From contig NZ_AKVZ01000018.1 in NCBI RefSeq assembly GCF_000273745.1, forward strand, positions 1 to 64,000: a stretch of DNA of 64,000 nucleotides, given 5' to 3'. The notes under the pieces are model-generated. The model had not been told where the DNA came from. It saw only the letters and a list, made by a program, of their open reading frames with translations, and did no database searches. Both the position numbers and the translations under genes were made by a program. This DNA is from Rickettsia australis str. Phillips (GTDB lineage Bacteria > Pseudomonadota > Alphaproteobacteria > Rickettsiales > Rickettsiaceae). Below are positions 52,701 through 62,483 of the stretch, in pieces; the first letter of the stretch is position 1; each line of letters starts with the position of its first letter.

Positions 52701-53723
52701 CTAACTATTTTTGTAACTGCGTAATAATGTTGCTAACTTTTTAGAAACAACTTTAATGTCATAATTTTGTTTGAGAGTAAGGTAGGCGTTTTTAGAAAAT
52801 TCTTTTGCTTTTAAGGGGTTATCTATTAGATAGACAATTTTTTCTGCTAAATCTTCAGCAGAGCCGGCTTTACAAATAAGACCGTCTTGCATATGCTTTA
52901 AGATTTCTGCAGGTCCTTCAGTATCTGTACTAACAAGAGGCACGCTTGCCTCTATTGCTTCAAGCACTATAATTCCAAACGGTTCATGAAGAGACGGTAA
53001 ACAAAAAATATCTATTTGTTTAAAGAATTTATCTCTATCGTTAACCCATCCTGTAAATGATATTTGACTTTGTAAATTAAGTTTACGTGCTAAAGCAATT
53101 AAATTATCTTTTTCTTCACCGTTTCCACCTATAACAGCTTGAATATCATATTTTTTTTCTTTTAAAATTTTTATAGCATTAATAAAAACATCAACACCTT
53201 TTTTAGCTACAAATCTTGCTAGTACACCAATTACGATAGGTTTTCTATATGTTTTATTTGGAGTAAAGTCTTTATAAATATTTATCATATTCGGTATGAT
53301 GCATATCTTAGATTCGGCAAAGTTATTTTTTAGTAAAAATTCTTCCATATGATGCGTCAAGGCAATAACAAAATCACATTTACGTAGTCCTTTTAAACTA
53401 TAATTATGAGCGATACCGATTAATTTTATATTTTGTGATTTAATAAATTTACTAAAATTTATTGCTCTATTACCATGTGCTATAATTATATCGGGCTTAA
53501 TTTTGTAGATTATATATTTAAGGATAAGTACCGATAACGGATCAATAGGTACTAAGTTAGGTAGTTTAAAACTTGTCTTACGTAGAAAAGAATTTATTTT
53601 TGCTTTGTAAGAAGTGATATTTATAATCTCAATTTTTTGCATTTCAAGAGCTGCATTATAATTTAAAAATGCTTGTTGAATCCCGCCAAGATCACGGCTT
53701 AGCATAATATTGAGTACTTTCAT
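52701..53723 (-). CDS. GT4-family glycosyltransferase (GT-B fold)
   Basis: A 340-aa glycosyltransferase. The N-terminal domain starts MKVLNIMLSRDLGGIQQAF; the nucleotide-sugar-binding C-terminal half has IGVLARFVAKKGVDVFINAI, GGNGEEKDNLIALA, FTGWVNDRDKFFKQIDIFCLPS and the EX7E motif EPFGIIVLEA. Such enzymes build LPS or other surface glycans. It is intact and isolated, with pseudogenes on both sides. The donor and acceptor cannot be read from sequence. Confidence 0.9.
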   Translation of the reverse strand: MKVLNIMLSRDLGGIQQAFLNYNAALEMQKIEIINITSYKAKINSFLRKTSFKLPNLVPIDPLSVLILKYIIYKIKPDIIIAHGNRAINFSKFIKSQNIKLIGIAHNYSLKGLRKCDFVIALTHHMEEFLLKNNFAESKICIIPNMINIYKDFTPNKTYRKPIVIGVLARFVAKKGVDVFINAIKILKEKKYDIQAVIGGNGEEKDNLIALARKLNLQSQISFTGWVNDRDKFFKQIDIFCLPSLHEPFGIIVLEAIEASVPLVSTDTEGPAEILKHMQDGLICKAGSAEDLAEKIVYLIDNPLKAKEFSKNAYLTLKQNYDIKVVSKKLATLLRSYKNS

Positions 53724-53725
53724 TG

Positions 53726-54621
53726 CTACTTTAATTTTTTGATTTCTTCTTCTGTTAAATCGGTAAATTCCATAATTTCATCTAAAGGTCTATTTTTTGC
53801 TAATATTTTTTTAGCCATAGTAACTTTTTCCCTAGCTTTCCCTATAGCTTCTCCTTTAGCTAGTAGAGCATCCATAATTTTTTGTTCTTCTACGGTTAAA
53901 TTATCCATTTCGGTTTTTACCATTTTTTCATAGGTATTTCACTCTTTTTCAGACCAGCTAGCTTGATCTAGAGCATAAAAAATTTTTTAATTATTGGGTC
54001 TTCACCTATCAAATGCTCCATTTCTTCTAGAGAGCTTTCATGTGCATGCTTAAAAGAAATACGCCCATTTTGCTTGAAGATGCTCTAATTGATCTAATTC
54101 TTTATTAAATTTTTCTAGTTCTAAACAGATAAAATAAAAATCTTGTAGGTCATTTTCATAAGTTTTAGTATCAAGTAATCTATGATTTGATTTCTAATCT
54201 TTTTTATCAGGAAAGAAAATAAAATCGGCAATAGCTAAGAATATTACTCCTCGAAGTTTTGCATATACTGCCATTTTCTTATGATTATCATCCTCTTTGA
54301 GTATTTGCCTTGAGTAGGCTTTTGCTGCATAAAGCTGAGCTCTTTTTTTTAAAGCCCGGATGTTTACTGACTTGCATCTCTACAATGCATTGAGTACCGT
54401 GTTGATCTTTGCACAATACATCTACTATAGATTATTTATAAGCAGCGATGTCTCAGTCCTAGGTAGTTTTTAAAAATGTAACTGTGGTAATTACTTCCTC
54501 TCCCGTATAACCTAAAATGTCATTTAGGAAATGAATAAGTATATTATTGTTTTTTTCCCGTACCGAAAATTTTGTAAAATGCATAGTTATTTTTAGGGTC
54601 TAAGAAACGTGAAATTAGCAT
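53726..54621 (-). pseudogene. Rpn/PD-(D/E)XK-type nuclease (transposase-like), decayed
   Basis: The N-terminus MLISRFLDPKNNYAFYKIFGT is diagnostic of the Rpn/PDDEXK_2 family of recombination-promoting nucleases. A shift follows near the T7 run at about 54548-54554, then several others and stops. The intact tail (53726-53923, 65 codons) has EQKIMDALLAKGEAIGKARE ... NRPLDEIMEFTDLTEEEIKK, the usual C-terminal repeat-like helix. Such genes occur in many decayed copies in Rickettsia. It lies immediately upstream of the glycosyltransferase on the same strand. Confidence 0.85.
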
Positions 54622-54709
54622 AATAGTCTATATTTTTATATATAATAACTTCATTATAGCAAATTTGCTATAATTTGCTATAATACAATTTCCTAATATG
54701 TAAAACATT

Positions 54710-55522
54710 ATGATTAGTAAAATTAATTTTGTAAAAATGCATGGTCTTGGTAATGATTTTGTTATTGTTAACAAACGAGATTTATTAAGTTCATATGATT
54801 TATCACAGCTAGCAAAAAATATGGCTGATCGTCATACAGGTATCGGTTGCGATCAGTTTATTATTTATGCAGAGCATAATGATTTTTATGAGATGATTAT
54901 CTATAACATAGATGGCTCTAGTGCTAAATTATGCGGTAATGCTACAAGATGTTTAGCCAAGTTAATTTATCTTGATACGGGAAAGAAAGATATTACCGTA
55001 ATGGTAGGCAATAAAAAATTGCTATGTAATGTGGAGGATGAAAATAATATTAGCGTTAATGTAGGAAGTGTTAGTTTTAATGAAGCTTGGATGCCAAGCC
55101 GTGATAAAATTTGGGAACTCGCAGAGCGTTATATGATTGATTTAAAGGAAATTATTTGTGTTGATATAGGTAATCCGCATTTGGTGATTTTTAGTAAGTT
55201 AGAGCCTCAAGATCAAAAAATTGTCGGTGAAAAATTGCAGGATAAGGAATTATTCGCAGATGGGGTAAACGTTAATTTTGCTGAAGTAAAAGATAATAAA
55301 ATCTACTTATCCGTTTGGGAGCGAGGGGCAGGGTTAACACTTGCTTGCGGAAGCGGCGCTTGCGGTAGTTTTGCTGCAGGTTTAAAGTTCGGTTTTATCC
55401 ATGCACCAAGTATAGTAGTATTTAAGCATGGCAGCCTTACTATGAAAGAAGAAAACGGTAATATAATAATGCAAGGGTCTGCTAAATTAGTTGCTCAAGG
55501 GGAGTATTATTATGAGCAATAA
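54710..55522 (+). CDS. dapF: Diaminopimelate epimerase
   Basis: Interconverts LL- and meso-diaminopimelate; the meso form is the cross-linking amino acid of peptidoglycan. The 270-aa product has FVKMHGLGNDFVIV at the start and both catalytic cysteines: Cys75 in KLCGNATRC and Cys213 in LACGSGACGS. The fold is two halves of similar shape. Its 3' end overlaps the mtaB start. Confidence 0.96.
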   Translation: MISKINFVKMHGLGNDFVIVNKRDLLSSYDLSQLAKNMADRHTGIGCDQFIIYAEHNDFYEMIIYNIDGSSAKLCGNATRCLAKLIYLDTGKKDITVMVGNKKLLCNVEDENNISVNVGSVSFNEAWMPSRDKIWELAERYMIDLKEIICVDIGNPHLVIFSKLEPQDQKIVGEKLQDKELFADGVNVNFAEVKDNKIYLSVWERGAGLTLACGSGACGSFAAGLKFGFIHAPSIVVFKHGSLTMKEENGNIIMQGSAKLVAQGEYYYEQ

Positions 55523-56762
55523 TTTAAGACAAAAAGTAGTAACATTTGGCTGTAGACTTAATATTTACGAAAGTGAGATAATACGAAAAAACTTGGAATT
55601 ATCGGGTATCGATAATGTGGCAATATTCAATACTTGTGCAGTAACTAAAGCAGCTGAGAAACAAGCAAGACAAGCTATCCGCAAGGCTAAAAAGAATAAT
55701 CCCGATTTAAAAATTATCGTTACCGGTTGTAGTGCTCAAACAAGTCCGCAAATGTACGGTAATATGCCGGAAGTTGACAAAGTTATAGGGAATGAAGAGA
55801 AGTTATTACCTAATTACTACCAAATTACCGATGAAAAAATAGTAGTTAACGATATAATGTCGGTGAAAGAGACGGCAGGTCATTTAGTAAGTAGCTTTGA
55901 CGGTAAATCTCGTGCTTTTATTCAGGTACAAAACGGTTGTGATCATTTTTGTACTTTCTGTATTATCCCTTACGGTAGAGGTAAAAGTAGATCAGTACCA
56001 ATAGGAGCTATAGCAGAGCAGGTAAAGCATTTAGTACTAAACGGTTTTAAAGAAGTAGTTTTTACCGGTGTTGACGTTACGTCTTACGGTTCAGATTTAC
56101 CAGGAAGCCCAACATTTGCACAAATGATTAAACGAGTTTTAAATTTAGTGCCTGAACTAAAAAGGCTTCGTTTATCTTCAATAGATGTTGCAGAAATAGA
56201 TGATGAACTTTTTGAGCTTATAGCTTATAGTGAGAGGATAATGCCGCATTTTCATATTAGCTTGCAAGCAGGCGATGAGATGATATTAAAACGTATGAAA
56301 AGACGGCATAATAGGGCAGAGGTAATAGAGTTTTGCCGGAAGCTGCGGGCAATAAGACCGGTAGTATCTTTTGGTGCGGATATTATAGCTGGTTTCCCGA
56401 CTGAAACTCCTGAAATGTTTGAAAATACAAGAAAATTAATTTCAGAAGCGGAATTACAATATTTACATGTTTTTCCTTATTCGGAAAGAGAAGGAACGCC
56501 TGCAGCATGTATGCCGCAAGTACCGAAAACTATAAGGAAAGAAAGAGCTGAAATTCTAAGACAAGAGGGGCAGAATCAGTTGTCTGAGTTCTTTAAGAAG
56601 CATATAGGTCAGAAAGTAGAGTTATTGGTAGAGAATAATAATATCGCCCATACTGAAAATTTTATTCCGGTAAAGCTAGACAAACCTTTAGAAATAGGGC
56701 AGATATTTAAAGCGAGGTTGATAGGTATAGAAGAGGGATATATGAGGTGTGTGTTGGTTTAA
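55512..56762 (+). CDS. mtaB: tRNA (t6A37) methylthiotransferase MtaB
   Basis: Radical-SAM enzyme adding a methylthio group to t6A at tRNA position 37. The 416-aa product has the N-terminal UPF0004 domain with three Fe-S cysteines (TFGCRLN, FNTCAVT, VTGCSAQT), the radical-SAM CX3CX2C in GCDHFCTFCIIPYGRGKSRS, and a C-terminal TRAM-like domain. ATG 55512 is preceded by AAGGGGAG and overlaps the dapF stop; the frame opens earlier at TTG 55491 but that is unlikely to be the start. Confidence 0.9.
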   Translation: MSNNLRQKVVTFGCRLNIYESEIIRKNLELSGIDNVAIFNTCAVTKAAEKQARQAIRKAKKNNPDLKIIVTGCSAQTSPQMYGNMPEVDKVIGNEEKLLPNYYQITDEKIVVNDIMSVKETAGHLVSSFDGKSRAFIQVQNGCDHFCTFCIIPYGRGKSRSVPIGAIAEQVKHLVLNGFKEVVFTGVDVTSYGSDLPGSPTFAQMIKRVLNLVPELKRLRLSSIDVAEIDDELFELIAYSERIMPHFHISLQAGDEMILKRMKRRHNRAEVIEFCRKLRAIRPVVSFGADIIAGFPTETPEMFENTRKLISEAELQYLHVFPYSEREGTPAACMPQVPKTIRKERAEILRQEGQNQLSEFFKKHIGQKVELLVENNNIAHTENFIPVKLDKPLEIGQIFKARLIGIEEGYMRCVLV

Positions 56763-56764
56763 TA

Positions 56765-56845
56765 TGTCACCCCTGCTGTGGCTTGACCACGATATCCAGA
56801 CAATTTTCAAAAAAACTGGACCCCGTGGTCAAGCCACGGGGTGGC
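56765..56845. repeat. RPE between mtaB and pheS
   Basis: tgtcacccctgctgtggctt ... ggtcaagccacggggtggca, an inverted pair with a short A/T loop. Confidence 0.8.
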
Positions 56846-56872
56846 AAAACAAAATAAAAAAACAAAAAAATC

Positions 56873-57922
56873 ATGAAAAATATAGAAACAATATTAAGGC
56901 TTGCTGAGGAAAAAATCTTATTAGTACAAAACTTAAAAGCACTACAAGAATATAAAGTAGAATTTTTAGGTAAAAACGGTATAGTGACGGGTGAGCTTAA
57001 AAAACTAGGTAGTTTAAATGAACAGGAACGTAAAAAATTTGGCTTAAAAATCAATAAATTAAAGGATAAAATACAGAATATAATAAGAGCAAAAGAAAAA
57101 ATTTTAGAGGAGCAGGAACTAAATTTAAAACTTGCTGCCGATAAAATTGATTTAACAATCCCTGCAAGGAGATATAAACAAGGTTCTATTCATCCAATAA
57201 CACAATGTAGCGAGGAGTTAATACAAGTATTTTCGCAGTTTGGTTTTACTATAGAAAACGGACCGAATATCGAGAATGATTTCCATAATTTTACTGCTCT
57301 CAATTTTGAAGATGACCATCCCGCAAGGCAAATGCATGATACTTTTTATTTGAAAGGTCAGGAAAATAATAAACCGTTGTTATTACGTACTCATACTTCA
57401 ACAGTACAGATTAGAGCTATGAAAAGCGGCAATCCGCCTTTTAGGTTTATAGCACCTGGTAGGACTTATAGATCAGATTCGGATATGACGCATACACCGA
57501 TGTTTCACCAAATAGAAGGACTTGTTATTGATAAAAATATCAATATGGGGCATTTAAAATATGTTATCACGGAATTTATAAAAAACTTTTTTGAAAATTC
57601 TAATATTGAATTACGTTTTAGACCCAGCTTTTTCCCATTTACCGAACCTTCTGCCGAAGTTGATATTCGGATGAATAAAGACAATAAATGGCTTGAGGTC
57701 CTTGGTTGCGGGATGGTTCATCCAAACGTGCTTAAAAATGTCGGTATCGATAGCAGCGAGTATCAAGGTTTTGCTTTTGGGCTTGGGGTAGAGCGTTTTG
57801 CAATGCTAAAATATAATATCAAAGATTTAAGACAATTTTTTGAAGGAGATATGCGTTGGCTTAAACATTATAATTTTGGGAGCTTTGATATACCGAATTT
57901 AGCAGGAGGGCTTACGAAATGA
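56873..57922 (+). CDS. pheS: Phenylalanyl-tRNA synthetase alpha subunit
   Basis: Catalytic subunit of the heterotetrameric enzyme. The 349-aa product has the N-terminal coiled coil (to about residue 100), class II motif 1 ([21 protein letters not shown]), motif 2 ([27 protein letters not shown]) and motif 3 ([27 protein letters not shown]). The last base of its ATG-TGA overlap joins it to pheT (ATGA). Confidence 0.97.
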   Translation: MKNIETILRLAEEKILLVQNLKALQEYKVEFLGKNGIVTGELKKLGSLNEQERKKFGLKINKLKDKIQNIIRAKEKILEEQELNLKLAADKIDLTIPARRYKQGSIHPITQCSEELIQVFSQFGFTIENGPNIENDFHNFTALNFEDDHPARQMHDTFYLKGQENNKPLLLRTHTSTVQIRAMKSGNPPFRFIAPGRTYRSDSDMTHTPMFHQIEGLVIDKNINMGHLKYVITEFIKNFFENSNIELRFRPSFFPFTEPSAEVDIRMNKDNKWLEVLGCGMVHPNVLKNVGIDSSEYQGFAFGLGVERFAMLKYNIKDLRQFFEGDMRWLKHYNFGSFDIPNLAGGLTK

Positions 57923-60435
57923 AGTTTACGTTATCATGGTTAAAGCAATTGTTAGAGACATCGGCTTCAGTGACTGAAATTGCCGAAGCCCTCACAGCTA
58001 TTGGTCTTGAAGTAGAAGAGGTGATAGATAAAGCGGCAGAGCTACAAAAATTTGAAGTAGCATATATAGCAAGTACTAAACCTCACCCGTCAGCTGATAA
58101 GTTAAAGCTTTGTGATGTTGAGACTAAAAGCGGTATGTTACAAATAGTTTGTGGTGCGAGTAATGCAAGAGCAGGTATAAAAGTAGTACTTGCAAATATC
58201 GGAATAGAAATACCAAATGGTAAGTTTAAGATTAAGGAATCTATTATTAGAGGTGAAAAAAGCTGCGGTATGCTTTGCTCTGAAGAGGAATTACTGCTAG
58301 CTTCAGAGTCTGAAGGGATTATAGAGCTATCTGAAGATGCTGTAGTTGGAGAGAATTTTACTAAGTATTACGGCTTAGATGATCCTATATTTGTTATTAA
58401 CGTTACTCCTAATCGTGGTGATGCACTTGGAGTTTACGGTATCGCAAGAGATTTATCGGCAAAAGGACTCGGAATACTTAAAGAATTAGAAATTCCGGAA
58501 ATAAAGAGTACATTTACTTCTAAAATTAAGCTTAACGTGCAAGACAAAGAAGCTTGCCCTTTATTTACTTTTAGAGAAATAAGAAATTTAAAAAATAAAC
58601 CAAGCCCTGATTGGTTACGGAAATTATTAAAAAATGTCGGGGTACAAACTATTTCAAGTTTAGTGGATGTAACAAATTATATTTCTTATAGTTTTGGGCA
58701 ACCGATGCATGCTTACGATGCGGATAAGATACGTGGGAGGATTGTGGTTGAGAGATATCCCTCTATGTCATTCCCGCTTACGCGGGAATCCAATAATTCT
58801 TATGGCAAAAGCGATGCTCTAGATAGTGATAAGGTTATTATGGATTCCCGCGTAAGCGGGAATGACATAGAGGGTGGCATGGATGACAACAATGACGCAA
58901 TTACTTTCCACGCCCTAAACGGCAAAGAATATTTACTTACCGAAAATGATTTAGCTATAAAAGATGAAAGCGGTATTCAAGGTCTTGCCGGTGTCATTGG
59001 CGGGGCTAAGAGTAGTTGTACTGATAGTACAACTAATATAATACTGGAAGCTGCATGTTTTAATGCTAAAATGGTTGCAGCTAGCGGGCGAAGATTGCAA
59101 ATTGATACTGATGCTAGATATCGTAATGAGCGTAATATCGATAGAAATTTTACGGAAAAAGCTTTAGACATAGCAACTAATCTTATTTTGTCAATATGCG
59201 GAAATGGTGAAGTATCGGAAGTAGTGAAATGCGGTGAGAAAGAGCCGCAAAAAAAACCTTTAGATTTTTCAGCATACTATTTAGAAAAAATTACGGGAAT
59301 TAAATTAAATATCAAAGAGATAGAAGCTATATTAAATAAACTAGGATTTGTTACGGATGTTAAAGGTGAGATTATAAAGGTAATAGCTCCTTCTTGGCGT
59401 CACGATATAACTATTTTAGAAGATATAGCTGAAGAAATCGCTCGTATTTACGACTATGATAAAATAGAAAGCATAAAATTACCTGAATTAGACCAAGATA
59501 ATAATAAGCTAAGAGAGCATAAAAGAATATCTAGTTTTAAAAGGATATTAGCAAGCAAAGGCTATGATGAGGTAGTAACTAATTCTTTTATGAGTAGTGA
59601 AGATGCAAAGTTATTTGCTGAATTAAAAAAAGAGTTGTTTTTGCTTAATCCTATTAGCATAGGAGACAATTATATGCGTCCTACTATACTGCCGAATTTG
59701 TTAAGTATAGTAAGTAAAAATCTAGCACGCTCTGTAAAAGATATGGCTTTTTTTGAAGTTGGACCGAGTTTTATAGATTTAAATACGGAAGCAACTTATT
59801 TGACGGCAATTATAAGCGGTTCATATAGTAATAAAAATCCTCATTCACTTGGACGAGGCTATGATGTTTTTGATCTTAAAGGTGATTTAGAGCTGGTAGT
59901 GGATTATGCAGGATTATCTATAGATAAATGTATAGCAACAGATGGGACAGCATTGCCACAATATTATCATCCAACTAGAGCAGTAAATATAGGGCTTGGT
60001 AAAAATTTATTAGGTCATTTTGGACAGATACACCCTAAAATCTTGAAATATTACGATATTAATCAGGAAATATTTGCATTCGAGTTAAATATTACGAATT
60101 TGCCGTTGAAAAAAGCTAAATGCGGTAAAAGAGACGAATTTGCAGTATCAGATTTCCAAGCTAATTTTAGAGATTATGCATTTATTGTTGATCAAGATCA
60201 TAGAGTCGGTGAAATAATATCATATATAAATAATTTTAATAAAAAGCTTGTCAAATCAGTTATATTATTTGATATTTATAGCGGTGATAAATTACCTGAA
60301 GGTAAAAAATCTATAGCCATTAAAATAGAGCTACAAGCAGATGATCGGACGTTGTCTGATACTGATTTAAATTCGTTCAGTAAAGATTTAGTTGTTGCCA
60401 TCTCGCAAAAATTTCAAGGAACATTAAGAGAATAA
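57919..60435 (+). CDS. pheT: Phenylalanyl-tRNA synthetase beta subunit, with an in-frame RPE
   Basis: The 838-aa product has the N-terminal tRNA-binding domain ([22 protein letters not shown] and [11 protein letters not shown]), then [19 protein letters not shown], the B3/B4 editing domain with [22 protein letters not shown], and a long C-terminal part ending in the FDX-ACB domain. Residues about 280-320 ([14 protein letters not shown] ... MDSRVSGND) are an in-frame palindromic element located in the editing domain just after [10 protein letters not shown]. The full frame is open, so the enzyme should work despite the insertion. It overlaps the pheS stop codon. Confidence 0.95.
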   Translation: MKFTLSWLKQLLETSASVTEIAEALTAIGLEVEEVIDKAAELQKFEVAYIASTKPHPSADKLKLCDVETKSGMLQIVCGASNARAGIKVVLANIGIEIPNGKFKIKESIIRGEKSCGMLCSEEELLLASESEGIIELSEDAVVGENFTKYYGLDDPIFVINVTPNRGDALGVYGIARDLSAKGLGILKELEIPEIKSTFTSKIKLNVQDKEACPLFTFREIRNLKNKPSPDWLRKLLKNVGVQTISSLVDVTNYISYSFGQPMHAYDADKIRGRIVVERYPSMSFPLTRESNNSYGKSDALDSDKVIMDSRVSGNDIEGGMDDNNDAITFHALNGKEYLLTENDLAIKDESGIQGLAGVIGGAKSSCTDSTTNIILEAACFNAKMVAASGRRLQIDTDARYRNERNIDRNFTEKALDIATNLILSICGNGEVSEVVKCGEKEPQKKPLDFSAYYLEKITGIKLNIKEIEAILNKLGFVTDVKGEIIKVIAPSWRHDITILEDIAEEIARIYDYDKIESIKLPELDQDNNKLREHKRISSFKRILASKGYDEVVTNSFMSSEDAKLFAELKKELFLLNPISIGDNYMRPTILPNLLSIVSKNLARSVKDMAFFEVGPSFIDLNTEATYLTAIISGSYSNKNPHSLGRGYDVFDLKGDLELVVDYAGLSIDKCIATDGTALPQYYHPTRAVNIGLGKNLLGHFGQIHPKILKYYDINQEIFAFELNITNLPLKKAKCGKRDEFAVSDFQANFRDYAFIVDQDHRVGEIISYINNFNKKLVKSVILFDIYSGDKLPEGKKSIAIKIELQADDRTLSDTDLNSFSKDLVVAISQKFQGTLRE
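58760..58873. repeat. RPE inside pheT (in frame)
   Basis: gtcattcccgcttacgcggg ... cccgcgtaagcgggaatgac (58767-58866), extended by ccctctat / atagaggg. Translated as a peptide in the PheT editing domain. Confidence 0.85.
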
Positions 60436-60439
60436 CAAT

Positions 60440-61579
60440 ATGTTAAAATTAATAGTTGAAACAAAAACGTTAGTTCAGTCCCTAGGGTTTGCAAGTTCCG
60501 TTGTTGAAAAACGTAATGTAATACCTGAATATGCAAACATTAAATTATCGGCAAAAGACGGCAATCTAGAGCTTAGTTCTACTAATATGGATTTGTACTT
60601 AAGTCAAAAAATAGCAGTACAGGTAGTAAGTGAAGGTGAACTTACCGTTTCTACGAAAACTCTACATGATATAGTACGCAAACTTCCGGATTCCGAGCTT
60701 ATATTAACAGATCTCGGTACAACGGGACTTGAAATCAAAGGCAAAAATTGTAAATTTAATTTATTTACTTTGCCGGTTAGTTCTTTTCCTCCAATGGATA
60801 GTATTAATCCTGAAGCAGGTTTTAAAATTTCCTGCACGGATTTTGCTAAAATAATCGAATCGACAAAATTTTCGATTTCTTTAGATGAAACTCGTTATAA
60901 TTTAAACGGTGTTTATTTACACATAAAAGACAAAGAGTTTTATTCGGCAAGTACCGATGGGCATAGGCTTTCAATTTCATGGGTAACATTAGAAAAACAC
61001 ATAAAGAATTTTGGAGTTATATTACCGCAAAAAAGTGCAGAAGAAATTTTAAAAATAGTTAAAGATCCTAAAAATATAAATGAAGATATAGAAATTTTAT
61101 TAAGTAGCAATAAGATTAAATTTATATGTAACGAAAATACTATTATGCTATCAAAGCTTATAGACGGTACTTTCCCTAATTATAGTGCTTTTATTCCAGA
61201 AAGCAGCAGCTCAAAATTAGTAATTAATCGAAAAATATTTGCAGATAGTATAGAAAGAATAGCGATAATAACCGTTGAAAAATTTAGAGCAGTAAAATTA
61301 TCATTATCTCGCGAAACCTTAGAGATTAGTGCTGTCGGTGAAGCAAGAGGTAACGCAAAAGAGGTTATTAATTCTTCACAAGATAAGGAAAGTTTTTATG
61401 AATATAATAGTGATGAGCCTTTAGCTATAGGCTTTAATCCACAATATTTGGAAGATGTCTTAAAAGCAGTGAAATCGGATTTAGTAGAACTATATTTTTC
61501 AGATGTTTCAGCACCAGTACTTATTAAATTTCCTGAGAATCCTAAAGATATTTTTGTCGTCATGCCTGTTAAGGTATAG
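60440..61579 (+). CDS. dnaN: DNA polymerase III beta clamp
   Basis: The sliding clamp that tethers replicative polymerases. The 379-aa product has the expected three repeated domains (start [21 protein letters not shown], middle [33 protein letters not shown] with TDGHRLS, end [29 protein letters not shown] ... VVMPVKV). The conserved C-terminus MPVKV is slightly changed from the common MPMRL. It follows pheT by four bases, an unusual place for dnaN outside the replication-origin operon but typical for Rickettsia. Confidence 0.96.
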   Translation: MLKLIVETKTLVQSLGFASSVVEKRNVIPEYANIKLSAKDGNLELSSTNMDLYLSQKIAVQVVSEGELTVSTKTLHDIVRKLPDSELILTDLGTTGLEIKGKNCKFNLFTLPVSSFPPMDSINPEAGFKISCTDFAKIIESTKFSISLDETRYNLNGVYLHIKDKEFYSASTDGHRLSISWVTLEKHIKNFGVILPQKSAEEILKIVKDPKNINEDIEILLSSNKIKFICNENTIMLSKLIDGTFPNYSAFIPESSSSKLVINRKIFADSIERIAIITVEKFRAVKLSLSRETLEISAVGEARGNAKEVINSSQDKESFYEYNSDEPLAIGFNPQYLEDVLKAVKSDLVELYFSDVSAPVLIKFPENPKDIFVVMPVKV

Positions 61580-61634
61580 AGTAGCTGTATGTTATTCAGG
61601 CAAGGCATTGTTACGTGGATCAAAAAGCACACTC

Positions 61635-61790
61635 GATGTCATCCCGTGGCTTGACCACAGTATCCATCAAAACACTTATAGTATTAATAATTTTAGTATT
61701 GTTAGCTGGATACCGCGATCAAGTCGCGGTATGACAATGAAGGATTCCCGCTTCCATGGGAATGACATAGAGGGGGTATAGGAATGACAT
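61635..61790. repeat. RPEs between dnaN and the DUF3576-like gene
   Basis: tgtcatcccgtggcttgacc ... gcgatcaagtcgcggtatga (61638-61735) then gattcccgcttccatgggaa tgacatag. Outer arm gcattgttacgtggatc (61607) again precedes it. No gene visible in the 285-bp gap. Confidence 0.7.
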
Positions 61791-61870
61791 ACAATTAGTT
61801 CAAATAATTTTTGACTAATAGCCAAAGCTTCTCTATTATTTCCATCAAACACCCTAATTAAATATTGGTT

Positions 61871-62374
61871 ATGAAAAAAATTATCGGATTATTTTTTGTA
61901 ATGATACTTAGTGCAATAAGTACTAGTATCTTAGCGGATGATTATCCAAAAACAGAACGAGAGCAGAAATGGGATGAAGTAGGTTCTATAGCAGGTGAAG
62001 AAGGGTTAGTTTTTAGACCTAGTAGGGTAAAAAACGAATCTACTAAAGCTGTAGGAGGTTCAGTTAATAAATATCTTTGGCAAGCAGCATTAGAGACTAT
62101 AAGTTTTGCTCCTCTTACATCAGCTGACTCAAACGGCGGCGTGATTATTACGGAATGGTATAGCCCACGTTCTAATTCTAATTTTCGATTTAAAATAAAT
62201 ATATTTATTAAAGACGATGTAATAAGCCCTGATTCAATTGAAGTGAAAGTATTTGAAGAAATGCTTAAAAATAAACAATGGGTACTTAATGAAAACACCT
62301 CAAATCTTGCTATCACACTTGAAGATAAAATTTTAAGAAAAGCTAGAGATATATATATTAATAGTGCTAGGTGA
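61871..62374 (+). CDS. Exported DUF3576-like protein
   Basis: A 167-aa protein with a signal peptide (MKKIIGLFFVMILSAISTS, cleaved near ILA-DD). The mature part has VNKYLWQAALETISFAPLTSADSNGGVIITEWY followed by INIFIKDDVISPDSIEVKVFE, which I associate with the DUF3576 family of alphaproteobacterial envelope proteins. No function known. ATG 61871 is taken as the start; a TTG two codons upstream is possible. It lies upstream of leuS. Confidence 0.8.
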   Translation: MKKIIGLFFVMILSAISTSILADDYPKTEREQKWDEVGSIAGEEGLVFRPSRVKNESTKAVGGSVNKYLWQAALETISFAPLTSADSNGGVIITEWYSPRSNSNFRFKINIFIKDDVISPDSIEVKVFEEMLKNKQWVLNENTSNLAITLEDKILRKARDIYINSAR

Positions 62375-62387
62375 TTATATTACCTCT

Positions 62388-62463
62388 ATGTCACCTTGTG
62401 GCTTGACCACGGTCTCAGGACGCAGTCTGTGATGCAAGATCACGTGGTCAAGCCACGGGGTGA
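62388..62463. repeat. RPE between DUF3576-like gene and leuS
   Basis: atgtcaccttgtggcttgac ... gtcaagccacggggtgataa, an inverted pair ending 20 bases before leuS. Confidence 0.8.
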
Positions 62464-62483
62464 TAATAAATTAACAAGAAGAT

